The notes: generated from the sequence alone by a model not told the origin. Shown: positions 24,051 to 34,000, counted from the first letter of the stretch. The stretch: 64,000 bases of DNA from Microbacterium sp. oral taxon 186 str. F0373 (GCF_000411455.1 NZ_KE150457.1:1886023-1950022), one strand, 5' to 3'. Numbers and translations: made by a program.

Positions 24051-25640
24051 TCAGTGGAAGTCGAGGACCTGGTCGCCCCATGCGGCGCGCAGGGCGGCGT
24101 CCAGATCGTCGACGACGCTGTCGTGGCGCTCGATCACCAACGTCGCACGGGAGTCGGCAGGATCGTAGGCGGGCCAGTGCGGGGCTCCGGTGACACCGTC
24201 TGCGTCAGGCGTGCGCCCATGAGCGAAGGCGGCCCATCGCTCCTGCATACGGGCAGAGATCGCCTCGCCGGCACGCTTGCCGCCGAGTCGGAACGTGAGG
24301 TCCTTGGGGCCGCTCGCGAAGACGCCCCAGAGGTACGCCAGCTCGCTGCCGTGGGTGGCGCCGAGGCCGATCAGTCGCAGGAAGGGCGCCGCGTGATCGA
24401 AGCGGTACAGCCAGACCGGGGCCGTGGCGGCGTGACCCTCGGCGATCCACACGGTGGGCATGCGGAAGCCGATGTCGCGGGCGACGCCCAGGCCCACGGC
24501 GTTCTTGCGCACGTTCTCGTACGCCGTCTGCACCTGGGCGACCGACGGCAGCTCGACGGTCGGGTTGTCGGTGGCCATGTCGGAGAACATCGTCATGATG
24601 CGCTCCTCGGTGATCGGCATGAGGGGCGACTTCATGAACTTGAACAGCGACGCCTCGTCCTTGTTGGTGCCGATCATCAGCGGGACGGGCAGTCCGCGGC
24701 CCTCGTGCAGCACGGTCGCCGGTGCCTCCGGCAGCAGGTCGCCGTCGATGATCGGCGCGAACGCGAGCGTGCCGGGCGCCTCGTCGGGCACCTGGGCGTA
24801 CACGGCCATCCCCGCGGTCACGAGCTCGTCGGCGGATGCCGCGCGCAGCGCCGCGGCGGTGGAGACGGCATCCGTCTGGTCGATGCCGAGCTCTCGCACG
24901 AAGCGCTCGGCGACATCTCGCGCCCGGTCGATGCCGTAGATGCTGGACGCGGGGGAGGACTGCGCGATCGCCCGGTGGAACAGACCCGCGGCCGAGGGAG
25001 TGGCCAGCAGCGTCGTCACCAGGCCGCCGCCGGCGGACTCGCCGAACACGGTCACGCGGTGGGGATCGCCGCCGAACGCGGCGATGTTCTCCTGCACCCA
25101 CCGCAGTGCCACCAGCACGTCCTTGAGCGCCAGGTTGCGGTCGAAGCCGCCGTCGGGCAGAAGGCCGGACAGGTCCAGGAAGCCGAACGCGGCCAGACGG
25201 TAGTTGAGGGTCACGACGACCACGTCGCCGCGCGAGACCAGGGAGGTCGCGTCGTAGGTGCGCTGACTGGACGCGCCGAACGTGTAGGCGCCGCCGTGCA
25301 GCCACACCATGACCGGTCGCGCACCCGCCGGGGCGTCGGCGTCGGGTGCCCACACGTTGAGCATCAGGCAGTCCTCGTCGAGGACGGCGTCATCGCCCAG
25401 GGCGATCGCGGGCGTGCGCACCTGGGGGCAGGCCGCACCGAACGCGGTGGCGTCGACCTCACCGCTCGCGAGGGTCGCCGGAACCGGGTCGCGCCAGCGG
25501 CGCTCGCCGACGGGGGCTTCGGCGTAGCGGATGCCGCGCCACGAGCGCACCGCGTCGCGGACGGCGCCGCGGAAGGTGCCGGCCGGGGTCGTGACGATGC
25601 AGGGGACGGACACGTCGACGGTCTCGGTGGTGTTCGACAT
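24051..25640 (-). CDS. Type-B carboxylesterase
   Basis: A 529-residue serine esterase of the COesterase family. The nucleophile Ser is in VFGESAGGG, the acid Glu in GTNKDEASLF, and His in GATHGSELAYLWG; the DCLMLNVWAP and VMVWLHGGAYTFG blocks are standard. Typical substrates are carbamates, phenylcarbamate herbicides or p-nitrobenzyl esters, so the exact target is unknown. AAAGGAA precedes ATG 25640. It has the same strand and close spacing as the amidohydrolase, and the two could act in order on an ester-amide compound. Confidence 0.93.
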   Translation of the reverse strand: MSNTTETVDVSVPCIVTTPAGTFRGAVRDAVRSWRGIRYAEAPVGERRWRDPVPATLASGEVDATAFGAACPQVRTPAIALGDDAVLDEDCLMLNVWAPDADAPAGARPVMVWLHGGAYTFGASSQRTYDATSLVSRGDVVVVTLNYRLAAFGFLDLSGLLPDGGFDRNLALKDVLVALRWVQENIAAFGGDPHRVTVFGESAGGGLVTTLLATPSAAGLFHRAIAQSSPASSIYGIDRARDVAERFVRELGIDQTDAVSTAAALRAASADELVTAGMAVYAQVPDEAPGTLAFAPIIDGDLLPEAPATVLHEGRGLPVPLMIGTNKDEASLFKFMKSPLMPITEERIMTMFSDMATDNPTVELPSVAQVQTAYENVRKNAVGLGVARDIGFRMPTVWIAEGHAATAPVWLYRFDHAAPFLRLIGLGATHGSELAYLWGVFASGPKDLTFRLGGKRAGEAISARMQERWAAFAHGRTPDADGVTGAPHWPAYDPADSRATLVIERHDSVVDDLDAALRAAWGDQVLDFH

Positions 25641-25688
25641 GGGAGTTCCTTTCGAGTCGGGAGGTGTGAGAAGTGGGAGGCGTGGTGC

Positions 25689-26363
25689 TCAGGCGGCCAG
25701 ACGGTGGATGACCTGTGCGAGCTCGTTCGCCGCGAGGATCGCGAACAGTACCGTCATCATGGCGGCGTTGTGCGTGATGAGCTGCGACTTCAGCGCCTGC
25801 AGGGCGGAGAGCACGCGGGCCGTGCCGGTCAGCTGGACCAGAGCCGGAATCACGAGCAGCAGAGAGCCGATCATTGCGACGGCCAGGCACAGGCCGACGG
25901 CGGCGAGGGGGGCGAGGTGTGCCTCGCCGATGAGGGCGCCCGCCTTGAGTTCGAGGGGGATGTTCTTCGAGTTGGTCACCGCCATGACGAGGCCCAGACC
26001 GGCTGCCGAGAGGGGGGTGACGCTGTCGATGGCTGCGAGCCACGTCGGCGCGGTCGCGGGCTTGCCGTCCTTCGGACGCGACATCCAGTTCACGATGGCG
26101 AACACCGTGAAGCCGAGGCCGAGGACGATCGCCAGGATCAGCGAGACCGTCTGCGCCGCGGGGCCGCTCGACGCCGACGCGCGGGCCGCGCCCAGCGCGC
26201 CCAGGCCCGTGGCGGCGAAGGCGACCAGCGTGTAGACCGCGGTGTAGACGGGGGCGCAGGCGCGGCCGCGGGGTGCGAGCACGATCGCGACGATGGCCAC
26301 GATGGGCAGCGGGGACAGGAGCATGCCCACCGCGAGGGGAAGAAGGTTGTGCAGGTCGTTCAC
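25689..26363 (-). CDS. GAP-family (Sap, sulfolipid-1-addressing-like) membrane protein
   Basis: A 224-residue protein with six hydrophobic segments. It has the GAP/LysE-like hallmarks: LLPLAVGMLLSPLPIVAIVAI at the start, the soluble loop SRPKDGKPATAPTWLAAIDSVT, and LGLVMAVTNSKNIPLELKAG. Mycobacterial relatives help carry glycolipids across the membrane. The start is GTG 26363. In this run of genes it could move a substrate or product of the hydrolases, but that is an inference from position. Confidence 0.85.
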   Translation of the reverse strand: MNDLHNLLPLAVGMLLSPLPIVAIVAIVLAPRGRACAPVYTAVYTLVAFAATGLGALGAARASASSGPAAQTVSLILAIVLGLGFTVFAIVNWMSRPKDGKPATAPTWLAAIDSVTPLSAAGLGLVMAVTNSKNIPLELKAGALIGEAHLAPLAAVGLCLAVAMIGSLLLVIPALVQLTGTARVLSALQALKSQLITHNAAMMTVLFAILAANELAQVIHRLAA

Positions 26364-26420
26364 GTCGATTCCGTTTCATCGCTGCTCCCGGGCCGGGTGT
26401 CCGGGGGTGCGATGACGACG

Positions 26421-28163
26421 TTATGACGGGGGTGCGGCCTGCTTTTCGGGATGTTCGGCTGACACGACAGGAGTGGTCGGCGGCAGGGCGAACAGCGCCT
26501 CGAGCAGCGTGTCGCGACCGTCTGTGCGCAGGCGTGCGCCGAGGTCGCGCGCGTGGGAGGCCGGTCGCAGCTCGGCATCCGGCGCCGTGCGCCCCCGCGA
26601 GCGCACGCGAGCGCGCAGCCGGCTGCCCGCGCCCGTCGCGACGACATCGAGGCTCACCTCCGCACTCTTCTCGTCGCTGTGCTTGACCGCGTTCAGAAGT
26701 CCCTCGGCGATGACGTCGTACACATCGCGCGCGAGGCGGGGATGCGCATCGAGCGCGGCCAGCGCCCGGGGATCGAGCGTGGTCTGCAGCACGATCACCC
26801 GTCCCCACGTCGCCAGCAGCGCACGCAGCGCCGCCGCGTCCGTGCCGGGGTCGGCTGCCGCATACGTCGACGTCAGCCGATGCACGAGCGCGAGAAGATC
26901 GTCGCGCAGTGCGGAGGTGTCCGCCGGGGACGAGTGCGGATGCGTCAGCGCGAACTGCATGCACGCTCCCTGCCCGTCGCGGTGCAGCAGCTCCGCCGTG
27001 CGTCGCAGGCCTTCCCGAGCGGGACCGACCCCCTCGCGGCTCGCGCGCTGAGAATGCGTGATCGTTCCCGACAGTCGACGCTGTTCTCGGCGCAGTCTCT
27101 GCACGGCGCCCGCGCACAGGCCGGCCGCGAGCGCGAAGGCGAGGTAGTCGATGGCGGGCAGGAGCGCGATGAGGCCGCGATGTCCGTAGATCGCTGCCAG
27201 CACGGAGAGCACGACGCCGCCGATGGCCGCGCCCAGCAGATAGACCGTGGCGCTGAGACGGGCGCTGCGTACGAACCTTCGGCGCCGCGCGACATGGTCG
27301 ACAAGACCCGTCACGGCGACGACGGCGACCAGACCCGCGATCAGCTCGGCGGGGCCCGTCGTTCGCAGCGCGTAGGGCAGTGTGCAGGCGATGTAGACGA
27401 TCGCGACCGTTCCGCGTGGTGGCAGTCGCAGCGGCGGGAGCGCCAGGCCGCGACGGCGAATCGAGATCCCATCTGTGGCGGGTGCGACCCGCGGCGCCGA
27501 GGTCGTCGCCGCATCGTCCGCCACCTGTTGCAGGCGGTGGCTCCAGGTGCGGAAGGCCTCCGTCCCGAGCGCGCGCACGCCGCTCGGCCCCGTCGCGGGA
27601 TCCCACCGATCGATCGCCCGGCTGAGGGCGGATGCCGCGGCATCCACTTCGCGGCGGGCACGCCGGTCGACGACGACGGCGCGGTCGGGCGCGGCGGCGA
27701 GCTCTGCCGCCACCTCGCGCAGCAGTGCGTTGGTGCGACGCAGCGTGTGCACGGCGTTCTCGAGCACGGCGATCATCGCGAGCACGACCGGCCAGACGAC
27801 CACGTTCGTCGCGATACGGAACGGCAGCTGGGCTGCTGCGGGGATCGGCAGCGCCCATAGCGCGGCCCACGCGTCCTGCACGAGCGGGCGCAGGGCGGCG
27901 CACGCGACGATGCCGACGATGAGCACGATCGCGCGCACGCGCGGCGCGGACACCTGCCGCTCGATCAGCGCGAGGGCCCCGAGCGCGAGCACGAAACATG
28001 TCGTCGTGGCCAGCGTCGCCGGAGCCAGCGCCGCGACATCCACGCCCGCACCCACGGGCGCCATGATCGTCATCGACAGGACGAGGGTGGCCGCGAGCGA
28101 CCACGGGCTCAGAAACCGTCCGTCGGCCACGACACGGCCGAACGCCGTGGCGAACCACCTCAC
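26421..28163 (-). CDS. Atypical two-component sensor histidine kinase
   Basis: A 580-residue membrane kinase. Two blocks of hydrophobic segments (about residues 15-135 and 255-345) flank a cytosolic region of about 110 residues. The phospho-acceptor helix is a degenerate HisKA_3-like LLHRDGQGACMQFAL with His at about residue 395; the ATP-binding N-box is IAEGLLNAVKHS. The usual G-boxes are hard to see. It starts at GTG 28163, 10 bases after the response regulator stop, with AGGAG as ribosome-binding site, so the two are an operon. The signal sensed is unknown. A 16-base palindrome made of two octamer copies lies inside the gene at 27630-27645. Confidence 0.82.
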   Translation of the reverse strand: MRWFATAFGRVVADGRFLSPWSLAATLVLSMTIMAPVGAGVDVAALAPATLATTTCFVLALGALALIERQVSAPRVRAIVLIVGIVACAALRPLVQDAWAALWALPIPAAAQLPFRIATNVVVWPVVLAMIAVLENAVHTLRRTNALLREVAAELAAAPDRAVVVDRRARREVDAAASALSRAIDRWDPATGPSGVRALGTEAFRTWSHRLQQVADDAATTSAPRVAPATDGISIRRRGLALPPLRLPPRGTVAIVYIACTLPYALRTTGPAELIAGLVAVVAVTGLVDHVARRRRFVRSARLSATVYLLGAAIGGVVLSVLAAIYGHRGLIALLPAIDYLAFALAAGLCAGAVQRLRREQRRLSGTITHSQRASREGVGPAREGLRRTAELLHRDGQGACMQFALTHPHSSPADTSALRDDLLALVHRLTSTYAAADPGTDAAALRALLATWGRVIVLQTTLDPRALAALDAHPRLARDVYDVIAEGLLNAVKHSDEKSAEVSLDVVATGAGSRLRARVRSRGRTAPDAELRPASHARDLGARLRTDGRDTLLEALFALPPTTPVVSAEHPEKQAAPPS

Positions 28164-28173
28164 CCGCGGCTCC

Positions 28174-28824
28174 TCACCGGGCGGGGCCGAACGCGGCCAG
28201 GTACATCGCCGCAGCGGCGACGCGAGGGCTGACGGTCGGGTCGCCCGTCACATCCAAGCGGTCGAACAGGCGGCTGATCGAACGTTCCACGGCCCGCACG
28301 CTCGACGCGGTCTCTTCGGCGATGCGCTCGTTCGACCAGCCGCGAGCGACCATCGCGAGGATCTCGAGCTGATGGCGGGTGAGCGCGCCGAGCCCGTCGC
28401 GGGCATCGGGTGCCGGCAGAGCCGTCGCCGCCGGCACGCGCCGCGTCGACAGGGCCTGCTCCAACGCCGACACGAGCGCGTCGGCCGAGTCGAGATCCTG
28501 CTTGGAGACGAAGACCGCATGGGCGATGCCCATCGCCGTCGCGCCGGCCGCGGCCCGTGGATAGCTACTGAGGAAGACGATCGCCAGATGCGGAGCGAGC
28601 TCGGAGAGCATCGCTGCCAGTTCGGCGCCGGAAGGGCGACTGCCGAGGTCGATATCGGTCAGCAGCGCGTCGGGGTCGAACTCGGTGAACAGCTGGGTGG
28701 CCGTCGCCGCGTCGGCCGCGGCGGCCGTCTCGAACCCGTGACGCTGCAGCAGCTCGCACACGAGCATGCGCAGGGCGGCCTGGTCTTCGACCACGAGCAC
28801 GCGACGGGTCCAGTCCGAGGCCAC
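28174..28824 (-). CDS. LuxR-type response regulator
   Basis: A 216-residue regulator. The receiver domain (residues 8-125) has VLVVEDQAALRMLV, the phospho-acceptor Asp in DALLTDIDLGSRPS, Ser/Tyr switch positions in VFLSSYPR, and a Lys in FVSKQDLDS. The C-terminal LuxR HTH (about 145-210) reads LTRHQLEILAMVARGWSNER. The start is GTG 28824 with TAGGGT six bases upstream, so the mRNA should be leaderless. It is the first gene of the run that continues with the kinase, GAP protein, esterase, amidohydrolase and MFS genes. Confidence 0.93.
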   Translation of the reverse strand: MASDWTRRVLVVEDQAALRMLVCELLQRHGFETAAAADAATATQLFTEFDPDALLTDIDLGSRPSGAELAAMLSELAPHLAIVFLSSYPRAAAGATAMGIAHAVFVSKQDLDSADALVSALEQALSTRRVPAATALPAPDARDGLGALTRHQLEILAMVARGWSNERIAEETASSVRAVERSISRLFDRLDVTGDPTVSPRVAAAAMYLAAFGPAR

Positions 28825-28830
28825 GACATC

Positions 28831-28836
28831 ACCCTA
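28831..28836 (-). promoter_or_regulatory. -10 box of a leaderless promoter for the response regulator operon
   Basis: On the complement strand TAGGGT is followed by GATGTC and GTG 28824. Confidence 0.65.
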
Positions 28837-28896
28837 GCGCTCGCGCCGCGCGCCCCGTCGTTGCCCCGACGTGTGCCGGTGTGCTCCTTGCAGCCG

Positions 28897-29247
28897 TCAG
28901 TGAGCGGCGTCGTAAGCCTCGAGAACGGATGCCGGGACGCGCCCGCGCTCCGACACCGTGAAACCGTTCTTGGCGGCCCACTCGCGGATCGGGCCGTAGT
29001 CGCGCTGCTGGGAGCGGCGTTGGCCGCGGGTGCCGGTACGGCGCGGTGCGGCGGAGCGCGACGACACGCTGCGCGCGGCGGCGACATACGGCGCGAGCAC
29101 ATCGCGGAGTGCGGCGGCGTTGTCGGTGGTGAGGTCGATTTCGTACGCGGTGCCGTCCAGCGAGAACAGGACGGTCTCACCGTCACCGACTTCGAGAACG
29201 GTGCCGTCCAGGTCATCGACGAGCTGGTGAACGATTTTGCGGGCCAT
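28897..29247 (-). CDS. lsr2: Lsr2 nucleoid-associated protein
   Basis: A 116-residue H-NS-like silencer of foreign AT-rich DNA. The N-terminal dimerisation domain (MARKIVHQLVDDLDGT to about residue 60) contains the beta hairpin VLFSLDGTAYEIDL. The C-terminal DNA-binding domain has IREWAAKNGFTVSERGRVP, with the RGR hook that enters the minor groove. The linker is rich in Arg, Ser and Gln. ATG 29247 is preceded by TAGGCT at six bases. As a genome-wide silencer it could act on the lower-GC patch at the left of the window. Confidence 0.97.
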   Translation of the reverse strand: MARKIVHQLVDDLDGTVLEVGDGETVLFSLDGTAYEIDLTTDNAAALRDVLAPYVAAARSVSSRSAAPRRTGTRGQRRSQQRDYGPIREWAAKNGFTVSERGRVPASVLEAYDAAH

Positions 29248-29253
29248 GGGCAG

Positions 29254-29259
29254 AGCCTA
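29254..29259 (-). promoter_or_regulatory. -10 box of a leaderless promoter for lsr2
   Basis: On the complement strand TAGGCT is followed by CTGCCC and ATG 29247. Confidence 0.65.
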
Positions 29260-29276
29260 CTGATACTGACGGCTGA

Positions 29277-30126
29277 TCAGGGGAGCAACCCCGCGCGTCG
29301 CGCCCGTATCACCGCCGCGTGGCGCGTTCCCGTGTCGAGTTTGGCCATCGCCGACTGCAGATACGACTTGACGGTGCCCTCTCGCAATCCGAGCGCGACC
29401 GCGATCTCGGCATTGGTCTGGCCCAGCGCCGCACACGCGAGCACATCGATCTCACGCGGCGACAGCTTCACATCGAGCGCCTCCGTGGCCGCACCGTCTT
29501 CGCGGGTCAGGTCCGCGAGACGCTGCTCGATCTCGGCGAGGCGCCGCCGGATGGCGGCGTCGGGCACGTCGGCGGCGATGCGGCGCAACTGCGCGTACGT
29601 GTCGCGCAGGTGCTCGCGCAGCACGGGGTCGACGCCCGAGGTGGATGCCGGGGCGAGGGTGAGTCGCCGCTGCACTTCTTCTCTGACGCGAAGCTCCGTC
29701 GCCAGATCGCTGGCGACCTGGAGCGCCATGCGTGCGGTGGACTCTCCGAAGGGGGACGGCGACCACGAGCCGCAGTAGAGCACGCCGCGTGCGCGCCCCG
29801 CAACGAGGACGGGAACAGCGAACAGCGTCGAGATCCCCTCGCCGAGGATCGCGCGATCGTAGTCATGGGTGATGTTGCGCGAGGACCGGTAGTCGAGCGC
29901 GAGTCGCGGGCGCCGCTCCACGAGCGCCCGCCCCCCCGAGGCCGCGGCTGGCGTGCACGACGAGTCCGGACAGGTGCGGAGTGCGGTTTCCGACGACCGA
30001 GGTGACCTCGACCGCGTTCGCCCGCTCGAACCCGCCGAAGGCGACGGGAAGGCCCGTGCGGGTGGCCAGATCTTCGACGGCGTGCGCGAGCAGATCGCTG
30101 TCGGTGAGCGGGATCGGCGTTGCCAT
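29277..30126 (-). pseudogene. GAF-LuxR regulator split by a one-base frameshift in a G7 run
   Basis: From ATG 30126, with GGGAGG four bases upstream, the frame encodes MATPIPLTDSDLLAHAVEDL and a GAF-like domain to HLSGLVVHASRGLGG. It then shifts at the seven-G run (29931-29937, C7 on the plus strand). One base out of frame it continues RALVERRPRLALDYRSSRNI, the rest of the GAF domain, a helical linker, and a LuxR HTH (LSPREIDVLACAALGQTNAE, then GLREGTVKSYLQ) to 29277. Six Gs would restore one frame of about 282 residues. Homopolymer indels are a common sequencing error, so the gene may be intact; a phase-variable tract is the other option. Confidence 0.8.
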
Positions 30127-30239
30127 CTCGCCTCCCTGACCTCGAGGGTGACGGCTGTGTCACCCGTGCGCTCGAGGATATCACCGGGTGTCGTCGCGGT
30201 CTCCGCCAGGGATCCACGCGGGATCCACACGTGCTCCAC

Positions 30240-30273
30240 ACGGGGCTCCCGCGTCGCGCCGCGGGAGCCCCGT
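30240..30273. terminator. Perfect hairpin after the O6-alkylguanine transferase homologue
   Basis: ACGGGGCTCCCGC (30240-30252) pairs with GCGGGAGCCCCGT (30261-30273), 13 base pairs with an 8-base loop, 13 bases beyond the ogt-like stop. There is no long U-run, as is usual in this phylum. Confidence 0.75.
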
Positions 30274-30285
30274 GCCGCGACCGGC

Positions 30286-30834
30286 CTACACGGCGGCGGA
30301 TCGAGCGGTGCCGTCGCGTACGACGCGGGCTTCGAGATCGAGGAGGAACCGTTTGCGCTCGGGGTGACCGCCGTACTCACCGATGGACCCGTCGGCACGG
30401 ACGACACGGTGGGCCGGAATCACGATCGAGATGGGCGTGCGGGCACACGCCGATCCCGCCGCGCGGTGCGCGCCCGGTGAGCCGGCGAGAATCGCCAACT
30501 CGCCGTACGAGGCCGTCTCGCCATACGGGATCTCGTCCATCGCCTCCAGTGCCCGGCGTGCGAAGCCGTCGACCCCGTGCAGGTCGAGATCGAGCGTGAA
30601 ACGTCGTCGCGTGCCCGCGAAGTACTCGTCCAGCTGCGCGGCCACTTCGGCGGTGGCCGCGGCATCCGGCACCACGATGCCCTGGCGGCGGGCGCTGATC
30701 GCTTCGAGGCGGCGGTCGGCCGCCGTCAGCGACACATCCAGCACGTCCAGGGCGACGAGGCCCCCATCGGCGACGACGATGAGGGCCTCGCCGATCGGTG
30801 TCGGGTGCACCGAGTATGCGGCAGTCGACGTCAT
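30286..30834 (-). CDS. O6-alkylguanine-DNA alkyltransferase homologue with Ala at the active cysteine
   Basis: A 182-residue protein with the full Ogt/MGMT layout: an N-terminal domain (residues 1-90), then IPYGETASYGELA, GSPGAHRAAGSACARTPI, the recognition-loop motif IVIPAHRVVRADGSIGEYGG and the C-terminal ERKRFLLDLE. In the enzyme the motif is PCHRV and the Cys takes the alkyl group. Here codon GCC (30414-30412) makes it Ala141. That fits alkyltransferase-like (ATL) proteins, which bind damaged guanine and hand it to nucleotide excision repair instead of repairing it. TGC to GCC needs two changes, so a sequencing error is unlikely. It seems monocistronic, with a terminator. Confidence 0.9.
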   Translation of the reverse strand: MTSTAAYSVHPTPIGEALIVVADGGLVALDVLDVSLTAADRRLEAISARRQGIVVPDAAATAEVAAQLDEYFAGTRRRFTLDLDLHGVDGFARRALEAMDEIPYGETASYGELAILAGSPGAHRAAGSACARTPISIVIPAHRVVRADGSIGEYGGHPERKRFLLDLEARVVRDGTARSAAV

Positions 30835-31008
30835 GACTCCATGATGCTCGCGACGGTCGACATCATCGTCGCGCGGTCACGGTCTGTGGATGCGGAGAGT
30901 CTCCGCGCCGGTTGGGGAGGAGGCTTCACGATGCCGCCCCACCTGTCACATCAGCCCCAATACCGCGAAAACCCGCCGCGCTAACCGGGAACGCCGTGAT
31001 CGGGACTT

Positions 31009-31014
31009 TAGGGT
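31009..31014 (+). promoter_or_regulatory. -10 box of a leaderless promoter for the helicase-like gene
   Basis: TAGGGT is followed by seven bases and GTG 31022. Confidence 0.55.
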
Positions 31015-31021
31015 GTCGAGT

Positions 31022-34000
31022 GTGTGGAGAGCAGACGATGGCGCCGTGCGAGGCGTGGACGACGCCGACCACGGTCATGCGGTGAGCCCGGCGGACCTCG
31101 ACCTGTCTGAGCCGGGGGTCGTCGTGACCCACGTCGCCGCCGGTGAGCGTGCGCGCCTGCGCGAGGAGTCGGCGTGGCTCGGTGGCCGGTCCACCCTGCT
31201 GCACTACACCGACGCCGGCGATGCGGGCATCGACATCACGAAAGCCCATCCGGGCAGCCTGCCCCAGTTCATCACCGGGCGCTCCACGCTGCTGTCGAAC
31301 CTCTTCCGTGACGAGGTCGCCCTGCGGACGGCCCGGCTGGCGGCCGAGCGCATCGCCGCCAAGGACGTCGAGATGCGCACGACCCGCGGCATCGACACGG
31401 TGCACCTGGCGGTCGGCATCGCCGGCTGGCGCATCGGCGGCGTCACCTACGCCGCCCCGGTGCTGCTACGCCCGCTCGCCATCCGCCGTCACCACTCCGA
31501 CTTCGACCTCAAGCTGCACGGCACCTTCACGATCAACCCCGAGCTCGTCGTCGCCGCGCGCACGCACTTCGGTCTCGTGATCGACGGGCGCGCGCTCGCC
31601 GAACTCGCCTACGACGGTGGCGTCTTCAAACCGCAGCCGGTCATCGACCACCTGCGGGCGCTCACCGCGCACGTCGACACCTTCACCGTGCAGCCGCGCC
31701 TGGTCGTGTCGACGTTCGCCGACGCGTCGTCGCCGATGAGTCGCGACGCCGAGAGCCTCGATCACCCGATCCTGAACGCCCTCGCCGGCCACGAGTCCGA
31801 CCGCGAGGATCTGTCGATCGTCCGCACGCCCGCCCCGCCCGTCAGCTCCGATGAGCGCCCGCCCGCCGCGGACCGGCTCCTGCTCGATGCGGATGCCGAG
31901 CAGGAGGCCGTGCTCGCGCGCATCGCCGCCGGACAGTCGCTCGCCGTGCACACGCTGCCCGGCACGGGCGGCACGCAGACGGTGATCAACGCGGTCGGCG
32001 AGCTCGTGCGCGCCGGCAAGCGCGTGCTCGTGGTCAGCGCGCGGCGCTCGACCCTCGAGGGCGTCCGCCACCGTCTCGCCGGCATCGGACTGCCGGGCCT
32101 GGCCGTCTCGCCGCGTCATCTCCACCGCGACCTCATCCGCGCGATCACGCGCAACGAGAAGGCGGAACAGCCCAAGGTGGCCGACGTCGACGATGCGCTC
32201 GTGCGCCTGCGCACCGTGCTGCGCGACTATCGCGACTCGCTCACGCAGCGGCATCCGCGCGTCGAGGTCTCTCCGCTCGAGGCATTGCGCACCCTGGCCA
32301 CGATCGCGTCGATGACGCCGCAGCCGTCGGCGGCGACCCGATTCGACATCGCCACCCTGCAGTCGCTCGGCACCCGCCGTGCCGAGGCCGCGCAGGCGCT
32401 GGCGACCGCCGCCCGTCTCGGCGAGTTCCGCTTCGGCCCCGACGATTCGCCGTGGTACGGCGTCGCCTTCGCCTCCACGCAGGAGGCCCGCGACACCCAC
32501 GCGCTCGCCGGGCGACTGCACCGCACCGAGGTGCCCGCCATGCTCGAGCGCGGGTACGAACTCATCGCGCAGACGCGCATGCGCCCGTTCTCGACGCTGG
32601 CCGAACTCGGCGCCTACGTGCAGCTGCTGCAGGGCATCCGGGCATCGCTCGATCGCTTCAGCACCACCGTCTTCGAGCGTCCGCTGGCGGAGCTCATCCA
32701 GGCGCACGCGCCGCGTCGTGACGCTCCCGCGATGACATCGCCCCAGCGCCGGCGCCTGAAGAACCTGTCGCGCGAGTACGTGCGCCCGGGCATGCACATC
32801 ACCGACATGCACGAGTCGCTGGTGCGCGTGCAGCAGCAGCGCGCCCAGTGGCAGCAGCTGGTGGATCCGGGCGTCATGCCCGAGATCCCCCTGGGCCTGG
32901 ACGATGTCGCCACGGCGTGGCAGCGGGTGGCCGCCGACCTGGGGGCGCTCGATCGCGCACTGGGACGCACCGAACCGCTCGCCTCGTTGCCGATCCCCTA
33001 CCTGCTGCGCACGCTCGCGGGCCTGGCGGCGACCTCCGACGTCTTCGACAACCTGGTCGAACGCGCCACCCTGCGCGGCGAACTCGCCGAGATGGGCCTG
33101 GAGGAGCTGCTCACCGAGCTGTCTGTCCGCCACGTTCCCGAAGAACACGTCGCCGCCGAGTTCGAGTTCGCGTGGTGGCAGTCCGCTCTCGAGGCGATGC
33201 TGCGTTCGGACCGGGCTCTGCTCGGCGCGAACACGTCGGTCGTCGACCGGCTCGAACGCGACTACCGCCTGGTCGACGAGGCGCACGCCGCCTCGGCGGG
33301 TCCGCTGCTGGCGGCGGAGCTGGCGACGACGTGGAAGATCGCCGTCGTCGACGAGGCCGGGGAGGCCGCCGCCCTGAAGCAGCTGCTGCGCAGCGGCGGG
33401 GCGTCGGCGACGGAGCTGGTCGCGGCGGCACCGAAGCTCGTGCGCACGCTGGCGCCGGTGTGGCTCGCGTCGCCCTACGAAGTGCCCTCCATCCCCGAGT
33501 CGCCCCTGTTCGACGTGGTTATCGTCGCGGATGCCGCGGCGCTGTGCCTTGCCGAGGCGGCGCCCGCGCTGCGTCGCGCGCGCCAGGTGGTCGTCTTCGG
33601 CGACCCCGTGACGCAGCGTCCCACCGCGTTCCGCGTCGGTGCCGGGCACGCGAGCGCGGAGGACGAGCCCGACGTGCCGTTCGATGAGGTCAGCGTGTTC
33701 GAGCGGCTCACCGAGCTCGTTCCGGTCGAGACGCTGACCCGCAGCTACCGCGCCGGCGGCGAGGACCTCGCCGAGCTCGTCAACGGCGCCTTCTACGAAG
33801 GCCGGCTCGTCTCGTACCCGTGGGCGGGGTCGTACCTCGGGCGCGGCAGCCTCAGCGTCGACTACGTCGAAGGGGGCACCGGTACCCCCGACCCCATCAC
33901 GGGGGCCGTCGAGAGCCCGGATGCCGAGGTCGCCCGCGTCGTGACGCTCGTCGTCGAGCACGCGGTCAACCGTCCCACCGAGACCCTGATGGTCGTCACG

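Noticed and set aside
22746..26426. A reading frame of over 1200 codons on the plus strand, opposite the amidohydrolase, esterase and GAP genes
   Set aside because: It is antisense to three clear genes, and its product is low-complexity Arg/Gly/Asp-rich sequence typical of high-GC shadow frames.
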